64,000 bases of DNA, taken from contig JAZBQD010000025.1 of the NCBI GenBank assembly GCA_036583965.1, positions 15,896,910 to 15,960,909 on the forward strand, written 5' to 3'. Source of the stretch: Prunella strophiata. Its lineage: Eukaryota; Chordata; Aves; Passeriformes; Prunellidae. The notes below the pieces were generated by a model. The model saw only the letters and a list, made by a program, of their open reading frames with translations. It did not search any database and was not told where the DNA came from. Of this stretch, positions 11,451-46,014 are shown piece after piece. The position numbers were made by a program, and so were the translations under genes. Numbering within the stretch: the first letter of the stretch is position 1; each line of letters starts with the position of its first letter.

Positions 11451-11923
11451 GCTTGTCCTGCAAGGTCAAGGGCTTCAAATGTCTCTTTGAGCTGCTGTTG
11501 CATTGGGAAGTTTAGGAGGAAATCTCCAGCTTGCACTAGCTGGGGGATGCAAGAGCTTTGCAGCAAAATGGATTCAGGTCTTCATCATATGGGTGATACT
11601 ATGCTGAAATCTCCTCTGCCCAGAGAAGGACCACCTCTACCCAGGGCAGAGTGCATTGAGGGACCCAGCAGGACACCCATGCTGTGTGTTGGTCCCTCCT
11701 TCCCGTGGTCAGTATGGCTTATGAGTTACTGAAACTGTTGAGCAGGGATGTGCCCGAGCATCCTGCATTTGACAGCTCCATGCACATAGCTGAGTAGCCT
11801 GGGGACTGTTTGTTTTATGGTGGATTTCTTTTTTCTTCTTTTTTTTGATTGTTTTCGATAACCTTGGAAATCTGGGCTCTGTTGCTGCCTTTTGTAACAT
11901 CAGGCTGCGACTAATTCAAGCCA

Positions 11924-12047
11924 GGCCAGATCCTGACCACAGGTATGCCAGTGTAAATTTGAATGGGGCTGCTTACGTCTTGGTTTGGCCTGATGTGAAT
12001 GGAGTTACTTCGGGCTGATGCCAAAGCACTGAGGTCAGAATCTGGCC
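11924..12047. mobile_element. Small inverted-repeat element (MITE-like), about 124 bases
   Basis: Left end GGCCAGATCCTGACC (11924-11938) pairs with right end GGTCAGAATCTGGCC (12033-12047) as inverted repeats with one mismatch. The inside holds a partial inverted match (GTGTAAAT / GGAGTTAC blocks). This resembles an ancient non-autonomous element widespread in reptiles and birds, whose ends read ...GATCTGGCC; I cannot give its registered name. Confidence 0.6.
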
Positions 12048-12279
12048 CATCCTTTCCTGTGTGCAGTGTAATTTGTACACGTCTCCTGGCACCGCCGGGG
12101 TATCGTATGGCTTGTGTAATTCTGGCTCTGACCTGCCAAGAGTGCATTGCAATATGCATCACCTGCAGTGCCTGCTGCAGGAAGATGCTGCTGTGTAATT
12201 GCCCCCCTGAGCTGTGGGTGCAGGGGGCTGAGCCCGGGGGGCTGTGCAGAGTGGGCAGCCCTGCGGATGTGGGGCCATA

Positions 12280-12650
12280 AGCACTCAGAAGCTTCTGATA
12301 CTTAAATATCAGGAGAGATGAGGGAGCTTGTAAAGCAAAGTGAGGCATCTCCTTTGTGCCATTAGCCGTGTCCCAAGTGGGCACCAGTTGCTCCATTAGT
12401 GGCTGGGAAGGCGATTAGCACTCCCAGCCACACTGCATCTCTCCAGCTTCTCTCAGCGCACACTCCCTCCCTCTGGAAAGCTGAGCTGGACCATACCTTG
12501 GCTACATGGAGTTTTTCCCTACACTTTAAATACTTCTCAGTTGTGTTTTTATATCCCAGAAACACATGGAATGATTTATCCCTAGCCGGAGCAGAGTTTG
12601 GGTCTGATTCTGTTTGTTGGCTGGAGGAATTAAGCTTCCCTGAGGTGGCA
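12280..12650. promoter_or_regulatory. Candidate conserved non-coding element in putative leader intron
   Basis: Non-repetitive AT-rich sequence with several ATTAG, TTTAAATA and GAATTAAG motifs. No coding signal. Confidence 0.25.
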
Positions 12651-15600
12651 TCAGCATGGTGGGAGAGCGACCTGGGTATCCAGGGACCCTGGTCAGCCCC
12701 CCAGGATGGATCTTGTTCATGGGCTGGGGCAGAGCTGCATGGGGTGGCTCCCACACCACACGTGGCAAGGGAAGGCAGATACCCTCATTACAAAGGGCCT
12801 GTAACAAGGTGGAAATGTGCAGGTTGTAGCAGTAGATACACCCTAGTTAAGGGACATGCTCTGGTCATTTGTGCCTGGTTTCAGCTTCTCTGAGCACATA
12901 ATTTCTCTTCTACTTTGGGTCCTGTCCCATCCTCCCCGTGGCTTCCTTCACAGAGGACATCTAAGGTGCTGGTGGGCTTTACTGGGGATGACACAGTTCA
13001 GGAATGAGCAGTCCTCCTGGATCAGTCTTACCCAAGAGTTAGTTGTTGGACCCCCTCAAGTACTCAGGTCCTTTGGTCCTTGCCCAGGAATCTCTGCCTC
13101 CTGATCCATGGCTTTTGCTGTGCATATTTGTGTCCCAGGTGGGTGGATAGCTCTATCCCTTGCCCCACGCTGGCACCCAGGACCTTATCTCTGTGCACAG
13201 GCCGATGCAGCACCTCATGGGGACCAGTCATTCCCATCTCAACCAGTTCCAAGTGAGGCCACAGTCTTTTCCTCAACTGATGCAATTCCCCCACACACTA
13301 TGCTGTCCTGGCCTGGAGGAGAAACACAGTGGGCTGCAGCATTGGTGCGGGGGCATCAACCTGGGGGAGCAGCACAGGTCCCTGGCAGGAGTGCAGCACC
13401 ATTTCCCTGTCATTCCTTGGGGTTCTCCCATCCCCTTCCAGGGCTGTGCTGGCTGCTCAGCTTTAGCCATCACCTGCTCTCTAAGCCCACATTTTTCCGA
13501 CAGCAGAACACCTACTCGTGCATTCCCCTCCACTTTAATTAGAGAAGGCTGCTCCTGTGCTGCAAAGGTCCTGGGATCAAATCTGGTTAATAACCTACTT
13601 CCCTCCCTGCCCTGTGTTGTTCCACCTAATCCTGTAATTACTTCAGCAAAGTTGCTGTGGCCCCGGTCTGCCAGGTGGTGATCCTGGGCCTGCTGGAGCA
13701 CCAGCATCCACGTTGTGGAAAGTTTGCCCTCCTTACCCTGCCTCACCTGCAACACTTGCCTCATCCATTCTATTTTGGGGACCTAAGCACCTACGGCACG
13801 GCTCAGCATCGGGAGACCTGGAGCTCCAGGCATGCAGTCTGCACCCAGCATCACCCTCGGTGGCACTGCCTCCTGCAAAGGTGATGGAAAAGAAGCCCAC
13901 GGTGGGCTGTAGCATCGCCCTGATGAGTCTCCCACAAGGCAGGGAAACACTGCTGGTCGCTCTGGGAAGCATGTGGTTGTAGAGAGAAGGGGTGTGGAGG
14001 TGTTGGATGTGGAAGCTAATTTTTTTTTTAAAGCACTTCTGAAGCGCTCTGGCAGCATGACTTCCTTCCAAGCCGCACGGCTGTTAGCATTCCCGGGGTG
14101 GAGGAGTGAGGAAATCGCCCACCTCAAAAATGCAGCCGCTTCTGGGGAGGAGCTGGGAGGGCGGCTGCTTCCTCGGGAAGGGTGAGCCCCGCCGCCGCAT
14201 TCCCCCGGGCCACGGCTGCTGCTGGTGGCAGGGAGCTGGCAGCCACCTCGCTGGAGACACCTTCGGGATGCTGTCCCTGGGAAAGGGGCTCCGTTGCTCA
14301 TGTCCCTCCTCATGCCAGATCCAGGAATGGTCTGGGCTAGATTTGGCACCCAGGGGTCATCCCAATTCTTTCTACTTAGTCAGCAGTGTCTCCATTTGAT
14401 CTGAACCAGGGGCAGCAAAAATGGAAAGTAGGAAGGGGGGGCAGATGGGGACCAGGGAGAGAAATACCCACTCCCAGGCCTCTCTGGCAGCTTGCCGGCA
14501 GTCCCAGGGTCATGCTGAATATGCATGAAAGGGAGCAGATTGCAGCTTGCCCTCCTCTCCAATACGGAGGTGAGGCCCACGGAGACCACTGGCCCCAGCT
14601 CTCTTTCACTGGGATAATGGGGTGAGCTGAGCACGGAGTGTGCATGCCTGTGTGTGGTCCTGCAGAGGATAATGATTTCCACTCCTGCCCTGCCTCCGCA
14701 GTGCTGATGTGCTGCTGAGCGACTGTTGGCTCCCCAATGGCTGCTCCCCGGCAGCAGAGCCACCAAAACTTTGACACTGAGCCTCAGGGACTAGTGCTTT
14801 GGTAAGACTGGCAGGAGGGACAAAGCTCCCCACTGGAGCAGGGAGGATGAGCAAGAGATGCTCATGCCCCCATGCATGCCTAAACCAGTAGTAACCTCGT
14901 CCTGGGTCCTAGACCTGCTGCTCCAGTGCTCATAACAACTTCACCTGTGGCCTCTCCCCTGGCTACCAGAGATGCTGCTGGCTGTCACTTTCCCCTGGGC
15001 AAGGGTTTCCCCACACCTTTGTGTCTTACCAGAGAGGAAATTAAAAGGTCTTTGCTTGAACATGTCCCTGCTCCCATCACCTTGCTGCCACAACGCAGAG
15101 AGGAGATGGAGGAGACTCTGTTGGCAGGGTTTAGTAGATCCTCGTTCCATACATCCTGATTCTCCCTGGAGTGCATGGATGCAGCTGCTGAGGACCCCTG
15201 GGGGTTTCTCCTCTCTCCTCCTGGTGCAGAGGTTTTCCCACAGGGTTGTGTCCCTGCTAGTGCTGCCCTGTGGGTGGTGGGATGTGAGGTGATGGCTGCA
15301 GCACCTGTGTGCCCTCTGTGGGACATGCAGTTGGAGCGGGGACAGTGGGGAGGGGGCTGGCAGGGCCAAAGGTGCTGTGCTGGCTTCTGCAAGTACATGC
15401 ACAGCTGGGCCCTGGTGGGCATTGAGGGGGGTCCATCAGCACCTTGCAGCCCCTTTACTGGGTGAGAATACAGGAGCAGGGCTCTACCAGTGGGCTGGTA
15501 GGGGCTTGTGCCCACTGTGCACTGCTCAGCACCAGGCAGGGGCTGGGGATCATCCTGTCAGGATTGTGTTGGGGGTTTCACCAGCTGCAGCCTTTGCTCA

Positions 15601-17340
15601 ACAAGCAGATGCAGGGATCTGGCAGCTTCATCTCCTGCCCAGGAGGCAGCTGCCTGCAGTGGGACCAGGAGTCCCAACAGGGCCCTGTAGGCTGCCTGCA
15701 GTTGGGGGAATGCTCTTCACTGCCTGATGCTTGTGGCGTGGCACCTCCTCTGCTGTGGTAACTGCTACATCCCTGCAGTCTCTAATCTTGCAGCCACACT
15801 CCTCAAGTAGTGGGTTCTCAGTGCTCTGGGCACTCCAGGGACAGCATCCTTTGTCTTGCTGGCAGCCAAGTCACCAAGCCATGGGCTGACGTGTCCCCAA
15901 AAGGCTCTGCAGTATTGTGGTAAAGCTGGAACTGTGCTGCTGGGGTGATGCAGGGACCACCAAGGGAGCTGCCAATTTTTCACATCTCTTTTTCCATCAG
16001 CAGAGGATTAAGCAATGAGGAAACAGCACGGAAGTGGCAAGGGCAGGTTTTGCCTCAGGGGAGATATCCCAGGATGGGCTCAGACCCCTGTCCCCCTTGC
16101 TCCCTTGGTAGGCACAGGCTGTGGCTGCTGGGCTGACCATGGCTGGGCAGGGAGGAGCTTCCCCCATTAGTGGTTTGGCAGCCTGGAGAGGCTGTTTTCT
16201 TCCACACTCATGGCTCCTTTTTCTGTGCAAAATGGAATAACAAACCAAAAAAAAAAAGGTCCTGGATCATTGAAATGGACTGTTCCTTGGAGCCTCCTTT
16301 GGCCAGAGTGGGCAGCTGGACAGGCAGGAGTGGCACTGGGGCTGTAGTGGAGGCTGGAGCTGGGGATACTGGGCTGGGTCATGCAGGGCTTCGTTCCTCA
16401 GAGAGAAATACAAGTCATCCTGTAAAGATGTACTAGTGGGAGAGGGGATGATCAGGGGAGCCCCTCCTCCTGCCTGGTCATGGCATTGGGCTGGTTGAGG
16501 ATGGACAACTTGGCTTTGGCTCAGCACTACCCATGGGATGGCAGGGCTGATGCCACCCACCCATCCAGGAGGCTCAGAGGTCTGCTATGGCAAGAATGGG
16601 ACATGGCCAATCTGCATTGTGTGTGAGGTCCTTCATGCATTCAGAGCCAGCAGGAGGAGGGAATGTGACCTCCGGAGCTCTTCCACTCTTTAAGCCAATA
16701 ATTCAGGAGATGGACCACAGCCCTGGGGAGCCACTAAACTCCCTGGCCCTGTGCTGCAGCTGCTGAGAGAGGGGCCCAGCCAGGTCCTGCATTTGGTCCT
16801 GGCCTTCCCCCAGTCAACAAACATACCAGACTCAGACCTGGATTTCTTGGGGGTGAGGCCAGAATAATTTTGCTGCTGGGTAGTGTAGCAGAGCAATATG
16901 GAGGAGATCCAGCCCCTGGCTTGGAGAAGCCACTGTACCCATAGCCAGCAAAGAAAGTAGTGGTGTGTTCAGGAGCTCAAGGTCTTCATCCCAATGAGTT
17001 CCTGCCTCTTGCACAATATGCCGTCAAGGTGTTTTTGCTGGTGTCTGTTTCTCCTGCTCTGTCAGGAGCTATTTTGTGCCACAGGTGGATAACTTGGGGT
17101 TTGCAGCTCCTGTAACATCTGAAAGATCACCCCTAACTCTTCCTCACCACAAGCCCTTTTCAGCCATGCAGTAACAGGGTCTCTGAACTGTGTGTGACAG
17201 CCAGGGCTGCTGGCAGACAAGAACATTCCTATCACCACAGGACAGTTTGTAAGAGGCCAGGGAAGAGCTGTACCCTGATTTCAACCCCTCACACCCAAAG
17301 CTCAGGCCCTTTTCCCATTTCCATGGTATTCAGTCCCGCT
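12651..17340. other. Putative leader intron, second part
   Basis: Mostly unique-looking sequence. A possible regulatory block at about 13490-13650 contains TTTAATTAGAG (homeodomain-type) and CTGTAATTACTTC. A small CpG-rich spot lies at about 14185-14215 and an A-run at about 16247-16258. No exon, RNA gene or named repeat recognised. Confidence 0.35.
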
Positions 17341-17558
17341 AATGAGCAGTGAGGGATTGGTGTGGATGAGGCAACACGAAGTAATTGCCTCCCTGCCCCT
17401 GCTCCCAGGATATTGCATTAGAGGATGCAGGGTGGGAAGATGGGTAAAGGTGACAGACCAGACATGGGGGAGTTTTCCATTCCTTACCAGCCCTCCCAAT
17501 ACAGGTGGTGCTGTGGCCATGACACTGCTGGTACCACTTGCTCTTGTTCTTCCTCCAG

Positions 17559-17587
17559 GGAGGAGCCACTTCCCTCTCCCCAGAAGG
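17559..17587 (+). other. 5' UTR part of the first coding exon, with splice acceptor
   Basis: A pyrimidine-rich tract from about 17537 ends in CAG at 17556-17558, a strong acceptor just ahead of the start codon. This implies that an upstream leader exon is spliced here. A second usable acceptor lies at 17503-17504 (ACAG) and would keep an in-frame ATG at 17519 in the mRNA, giving a 23-residue longer N-terminus. The shorter form is preferred because of its better Kozak context and the stronger pyrimidine tract. Confidence 0.6.
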
Positions 17588-39491
<21,904 letters not shown>

Positions 39492-39565
39492 GGGGTTTGC
39501 ACCACCCTGTCCCCCATGCCCAGCCCCAGCCCAGCTGGACGCTGCCAGACTGCACCCACAGACTC

Positions 39566-39573
39566 TGTACATA
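39566..39573 (+). promoter_or_regulatory. Pumilio response element match (TGTACATA) in the netrin 3' UTR
   Basis: TGTACATA fits the consensus UGUANAUA exactly, 75 bases after the stop and in the sense strand of the mRNA. PUM proteins repress or localise neuronal mRNAs (known); use of this site here is inferred. Confidence 0.45.
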
Positions 39574-39699
39574 TATATAGTGTGAATGGACTCTTTGTCT
39601 ATAGTGTATATTTTGGCAATGGTTTCCTGTTGTGTGTGTGCACGGATGGGTGTGCGTGCACGGATGGGTGTGCGTGTCAGTCCTTTTCTCTAAGTGTGT

Positions 39700-39705
39700 A
39701 TTAAA
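39700..39705 (+). terminator. Polyadenylation signal ATTAAA
   Basis: ATTAAA, the commonest variant of AATAAA, lies 209 bases after the stop codon. A GT/T-rich stretch lies just upstream, but a clear downstream GU-rich element is weak. It is the nearest plausible signal after the netrin stop. Confidence 0.55.
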
Positions 39706-39720
39706 AATAATGCAGTAATG

Positions 39721-41408
39721 ACAAACCTTTAATGAGGAGCAAAGTGGAGCAAGGTCCTGTGGGTGCCTGTCACCTGAAGGAGCTTGAAGGGGATTGGTGT
39801 CCTGTTCCAGGCATTCTGGAGCTCATTTTCAAGGCTTTTGTATTCCCTTTAACACAGTTGTCTTCTGCCCAGTGCTGACATCTCAGTTGACAGCTCTCCC
39901 TTCACCAGCATCCAGGGTATGATTCTTCCTCACTCTGAAAATGTGCTGCTGCCAGACCTCTCTCTGCCTTTCTCCTTGCCCAGGAGGAACAGGAGGTCAG
40001 AGTCTTCTGTCCCTCATTCTGATGTGCGGGCAGGCTGAGTGGAAACTGTCCAGTGCTGCAGTGTCCAGCCCCAGGACCTCTGTCAGGAAGGACAAATGAA
40101 CTTTTACAAGGCCTGATTCCCTGGTGACCTTGGGCTCACACGGACCAGTCCTGCTGGCTGGGGCAGGACCTGTGCAGTGCTGCAGTGCCATAGGGAGAAG
40201 CCAGGCTTGGCAGTGTGCTGGTGGCCACTATCAGGCAGGGCTGTGTCCACCGGGGAGAAAGGGACAGGCCTGGCAACCCCTAGTTGCCAATGTCCTGATG
40301 CCTAGTCCAGACAACCCAGTGAGAAAGACCTGGACAGACCATTTTCCCCTCCCATGTCCACCTGCTCCATCTGAACCTGAGCTGGACTGGCCAGGCTGAC
40401 CGGAGCCGTCGTGTATAATCATCCATCCACCCAGGTCTGTGTGCCTGTATTCTCACCTGGTACCAACTGACATAATTCCACCTGTTTCTGTTGAGGTTAC
40501 ACCATGTGACCATCTGCCTTGGTGAGCATCTTCAGAGCTGGCCAGACTGTGTGCTCTCCTGGGAAGAATTGGCCAAAGTTATCCAAGGAGATGCACAAGG
40601 CAGAGGTGACAGGAAGAGAGAAGAGTTTTCATTGATCCACCTCTAGGCTTTTATATCTTCTTCACCATGTATTAGTCTCTGGTTAAACAGACACCAGTAT
40701 CTTCCCACGTTGAGATTGTAGCAGTCTTGGCTTAATAAATACAAATAGAAATAATAGGTGCTCTGACAATAGATATTCCTTTCTGCACAAACCTTGCCTT
40801 GCTTATTAAATGGCTCAGTGAGGGGTTGTAGCCTAATGGTCTTGCATGAAACTTTACCCTTTCCAGCCCACAGCAGCTTGTGTGGACTCCCCATCCCAGG
40901 GTGCTGCTGCAGCTTCCAGCTGAAGAGACTAGTGGAGCACTGCTGGGTTTCAGGACAAGGGAATTTGGGGAATAAGGATCTAGGCTCTGGGGATGTCTGT
41001 GTGGACATGCAGGTGCATTGGTGAAGCTGCTGGAGATGCTGGAAGTGACATTTCAGAGCTGTGGAGGGCATGCAGTGCCATTGTTCAGGTCCCATGGGTG
41101 CCTACAAAGGGCATGGGCAGAGGTGTGGGGAGGCTAGAAGCTGAGGGGTAATGGGTGGGTGAGCCCACTTGGGCTTGGATGAGCTGATATTTTCCCCCCT
41201 CTCAACACAGACCCTCTTCCCTCCTCTCTCTGAGCTGAGGGGACCCTCCCATCCCTGGTTCCTCTTGTTGGATTGTCACAGACTATTGGCCTCTGCCATG
41301 AGGTGGCTCTTGATGTAGCTGGGCCACCCAGTTCTCCTCTTCCTCCCATGGCTGCTTTCACCAGACTTGCCCTTGGCTCAGGCTCACTCCAAGCCCATGC
41401 ACCCAACA
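39721..41408. other. 3' flank, nothing recognised
   Basis: Unique-looking sequence after the netrin polyadenylation signal. No exon or named repeat seen. Confidence 0.4.
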
Positions 41409-41565
41409 GTCACAGAATAGTTTGGGTTGGAAAGGACATCACTTTTTTCCAAGCCCTGCCATGGGCAGGGACACCTTCCACTACACCAGGCTGTTCCAAG
41501 CCCCATCCAACCTGGCTTTGGACACTTCCAGGGATGAGCCAGCCACAGCTTCTCTGGACAAATGC
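41409..41565 (-). mobile_element. CR1 LINE 3' fragment
   Basis: CACAGAATAGTTTGGGTTGGAAAGGACATC, then GGGACACCTTCCACTACACCAGG and CCAACCTGGCTTTGGACACTTCC: the reverse-oriented CR1 3' end. The boundary on the right is approximate. Confidence 0.92.
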
Positions 41566-42091
41566 AGGAGTCCTCACACAGAGGTCAGTGGTGGAACACT
41601 CTTTGGGTGTGCAAAGACAGGACTTTCATCAGGATCATCCCTCAACATCACTCCATGGAGTTTGGAGGTTCTCTGACCCCTCTTCTCAGCAGCCACAGCC
41701 CAGAAAGAGCAGGGCAGCACCACTGTTCCACAGGCATGGATACTTCCCAGGGCAGGGCTTCAGCAGCATGTGGTTTCTCCAAGCAAGGAGAGGCACAATG
41801 TGTCTGTGTTCCCCAAAAACACTGGGCACAGCCTTCTCAGGCAGGGAACTTCAGGATTTCATTTGGGACCTGATTTCTCCTCTACTGAAGTGGGGCACCT
41901 AAAACTCTTTGAGGAATTTGGTGATTGGAGTTCTCCATGTATCCTCCCAGCAGCTCTTCCCTCTTCTTTCACCTCTGCCATCTGGGACTGTTGAGGAAGG
42001 ATGGCTCCCAGCTGTCATCTCAGTGTCCTGCTGGGGGCAGATCAGAGATGCCAGAGCAGAACCACCACCCCTTGGTCTGTGCTGAGGAGAG

Positions 42092-42138
42092 GAGCTCTCT
42101 CCCTCTCTCCCTCTCTTCCTCTCTCCCTCTCTCCCTCT
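42092..42138 (+). repeat. CT-rich microsatellite
   Basis: About 45 bases of imperfect CTCTCCCT repeats. Confidence 0.85.
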
Positions 42139-45100
42139 GGCTGGGGAATGTCCTAAAATCCTGGTTGAAGGACTGGAGGAAGCCACTCTGCACTGAGTCT
42201 AGACCAAGGAAGACAGTCTTCACTGAATCTGATCCCTGAAGGACTTTTCCTGACTTCCCTTGCTTATGTCACTTCCATGTCCAAAGCAAGAATTCACCTT
42301 TCTTATTCCTCTCCCTCTGCCTGGCATGGCCAGCTAGGGAGCTGGGGACTGCACATGGGTTTGGCTGTACCTGGGACACTGTAGCTGGATCACCCTGAGC
42401 TGGTGCCAGGACAACAAGGGCAGTAGAGGAGGCACCATGGATTTGCTCAGAGGTGCTGCTCACCCTGCCCTATAGATCGGGCAGGGCTTGGAGCACACAC
42501 CAGCACAGGCATCATTTGGTGGAGGGCTGCAAATCCAGGGGCAGTTCCACATCCACCAGAACCCAGCCAGCCCTGTCCACCCCTTCGGTGGTGGGGAGTG
42601 CTTTACACCACTGGGAGCGGCCAGAGGCCGTGGGTGACACAGGGCAGGGGGCTCAGGTGGCAGCAGGGTATGTCCCACAGTCCTGGTGGCTGCAGGCCAA
42701 CAGCTATGGGCTTTGCAAGGGCAAGAGAGAGAGACTGCAGTGCAAGCTCTGCTTGGCACTACAAAGCCATATGTTTTCCAAAATAGCTCTTCAAGGAAAA
42801 AAGTATTAATTCAGCAAAGCATCTGAAAAGCCTTTGGTGCGCTCTGGTGCACTCCCAGTTCCTCGAGCACGGCTCCCCCGCCCCATGCAGCAGCTGGCCG
42901 AGCCCCGTGTGCCAAGAAGCCCCGTGCTGGGATCGGCTGCTGCAGGCGGCGGATGCCGGCCCATGTGGGAAGGGCCAAAATGCACATTTCCATCCATGTT
43001 TTTCATTTAACAGGCCTTTTCCCAGTATTCAGCTGGGGCAAAGTATTTGAGACACAAAGGCAGCAGCAGAAAGAGAGGCCGAGTTTGCAATTTCTCCCCT
43101 GCTTTGGGACCGAATTTTGCAGCTGGTTAAAATTTTTCTCATTTCAAAACACCAGTGGACATCTTTCATGAAAACACGGAATTTGGCCAAGGAAAGACAC
43201 AAAATGTGAGAATACTACAGAAAACTCAATGCTCTTTTTCTGTGTTGTCCAGCCAGCTCCACTCACGAATGGGAGTTTGAACAGCTGAACCCCAGCCTGA
43301 GTGAACAGACAAATGGATGTATGTGTAGAGTATTTTCCATCATTTTGCTCTTGGAAACCAAAGTCCACATAAACAAAATTGACTGCATCAGACAGGAAAA
43401 CACGCTCCTTAGGTGAAACGGGATCAAGCAAAGAGCATTTGGCTTGGCCAACAGGGCACAGCTCAGTGCTGGAATATTCTTCCTGGTGAGAAGCTGAGCC
43501 TCTAAGAAGGGGCAAGACCTACTTAGAGTAACCCCTGTCATAGTCTGACCTGGTCTTGCTCTCCTTGTTCTTCTGATGCTCTCTGGTCCACAGAGCATTT
43601 TCTGTCCATGCTACCGTGCAGATCCAAGTGGATCTTAGTAGTGGCTTCAGTTGTCAGAGAGCAGTGATGGTGGCTCTGCCAGCCCATACTCTTCAGGCTT
43701 CTATGGTTAATAACATAGAAGTCATACTTTGCCACCTGTGGACATGGTATGAGACAACTGTGGCCTGCTGCCACTCCTCAGGTGTGGTGACCTGTCTGTC
43801 CAACCATATCTTGTCCATCCAACCAGTGCCACATCCTCTGTCCCATGCCCTTAGTACTGCAGCACTCTGTCCGTCACCCCTTACCCAAGCATGGTATTTT
43901 ACTTGGCACTTTACAACCCTCACAAGTCTCGTTAACATCCTAAATGTTGCTTCCTAAGCAAAATTAGGAGCCTCTGCAATTCCCAGCCCTCCTCCTGTCC
44001 TCCCAATCTCAACCAGTGCTCTTTCACCCATTCGGGCTCCTTCCAGAGGGGCTGTAGGATCAGGGCAGGGCACACTTTTCCCACTCATGACCCTGTCAAA
44101 CACGTGTTTGGGGAATTTAGTTGCTCCAAGCCCCTCTTGTCCTTGCAAAGCTGTGAGAAATGTGCTGCTCTTCAATATGCCTAGTGTATTTTTACCAGCC
44201 TTGGGGGCACTTATTACATCAGCATTAATTACCTGTCATTCATTCATTTGCTTATGTAGTCCTTCATCCAACCCATCTATCTCCTAGTTCATCTTTACAA
44301 GGGCACAATTCACTGGTTGAACACACGCTCCCCGTGTGCACAGGATATGCAGCACCTGTGTGGGGTCTGGGGCATAGGGAGGCAGGGGGCTCAGTTCAGC
44401 AGGGCCTGAGGAGCAGGGAGACAGCTTCCCCCCTGGCTGTGTGGGGGGAACATGAGGAAACCATTAATCGATGGGCTGGCCCAAGCCATGTTTTCCTAAG
44501 GAAGAGCCAAAGACGGGGAACAGCTGGGGTCAGCGGGGCACCATCTGGAGAAACCCGTCAGCTCCCTCCTGCCGGGTTTTTCCCACCTCAGTGGCAAGTG
44601 GAGAGGATGAGGCAGGAGGGAAGAGCGGTCCCCAGCAGCGCCCTGCTGCAGCCCCAGCCCTGCACATGCCCCAGGCTGGCCCAGAGGCAGTGCTGTGGTG
44701 TTGTTGCTAGTGGCACAGGAGTCATGGCACAAAGAGGACATCCACCCAGGGGTGCTGCTGCCCCATCAGAGCCATGCTGGTGCCCCCATACCTTGGGCTC
44801 AGCATCCTTGTGCAGAAATCAATGATTTCTCCGCATGGGGCAGGATCAGACCCTCCAGCATCCATCAAAGCTTATCCTCTATTTACAGCAGCCACTGTGA
44901 GACTCAATAAACAGACAATGTTTTCATCTTGGACAAGATGCTCTACCCCAAAATCTTGGAGAATCAGCCTCTTCGCTGTCAAAATAAACACCACACACTG
45001 CTTCCCCCCTGCACACCCACATGATGGGAAACCATCAGATGTGCAGGAGCAGGGAGAGGTGGCACTCCCAAAAGATGGCTAGTCCTGGAGGATTCCCTGT

Positions 45101-46000
45101 CTGAGAGCAGGCAGCAGCCAGCCCAGGCACACACAGTCACCAGCTGACCCCTAAGTTGGCCACAGTAGAGATCATGGTCCTGCTCACAGCACAGGTAGTA
45201 AGGAGATGAAGATGGGCAGAGCAAACCCAGCTCATCACATTCGAGGAGTCCAAAGGTGCTGGGTTGGGTCTCTCCCTGGCACTGACATCCCCACAGAGAC
45301 TTCTGCAGCAGCAGTGGTTGAAGCCAGGTGCTGCATCCTGTCTGTCCCCTCCTGTCCCCTGCCTGTGTCCTGCCAGACAGATGACAGTGGGAGCAAGTAA
45401 TCTCCAATGTTTAAAGCTCCAGAATTGTGCTATGGGTCACTGACCCGACCTCAGGGCCATTTGCGGCTTTTGGTATGTGGTGACTCTTGAGTGTCCCTTC
45501 CCAGCCCTGCTGGCCACCCATGCTGTGATCCCCGTGGCCCTGGGACAGGGTTGGCGCTGCTCAGGTCACTGTCCTGGGAGCCCAGGGTGCTCCCCATGCT
45601 GGGGCAGCTGGGGCAGCTCATCCATTAGGAAACCCAACAGACTACAACAGGCTCTAGCTGGCCTCTTGAGCCAGAAATGAGGTGGCTTTGGCCAGCACAC
45701 ACATACAGACTGTCCCTTTTCCAGCAAAACCAGACAGCACCTGGAGCTGGAAGTGAGGCAGGGTGGCCAAAGCAGGCCCTTGGAGTAGCCAGGCAGTGCT
45801 GCCTCCACAGCAGCAAGGCTCTGTCATTCCTGTGCCCTGCCCAAGTCTGAGCCACTGGCAGCAGCCCCCAGGATGCTGGTCCCCATCTCCACCTCCATCC
45901 CCATCCCTATCCCTTGCTCCTCCCTTCCTGAGCAATCCCTTCCTATCAACCTGCTGGCTGTAGGGGGAAATTCCTGGTCCTGACTGTTATGCAAAATTAG
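42139..46000. other. Downstream intergenic, no gene seen
   Basis: Unique-looking sequence. A small CpG spot lies at about 42840-42960. AT-rich blocks at about 43000-43420 and 44160-44300 (with GCATTAATTACC) could be regulatory. No coding domain or RNA gene recognised. Confidence 0.4.
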
Positions 46001-46014
46001 CTCTCAGGGAACGC

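Larger units (their letters stand above)
39492..39720 (+). other. NTN3: Netrin 3' UTR
   Basis: Non-coding sequence after the stop. It contains an AU-rich TATATATAG stretch, a match to the Pumilio element at 39566-39573, a short 18-base GT-rich tandem duplication at about 39639-39685 and an ATTAAA polyadenylation signal at 39700-39705. Cleavage would be expected 10-30 bases further on. A longer alternative 3' UTR cannot be excluded. Confidence 0.7.

Noticed and set aside
17342..17587. Upstream extension of the netrin open frame to 17342
   Set aside because: It runs through the pyrimidine tract and acceptor at 17558, so it is mostly intron sequence. Only the possible start at 17519 was kept as a finding.
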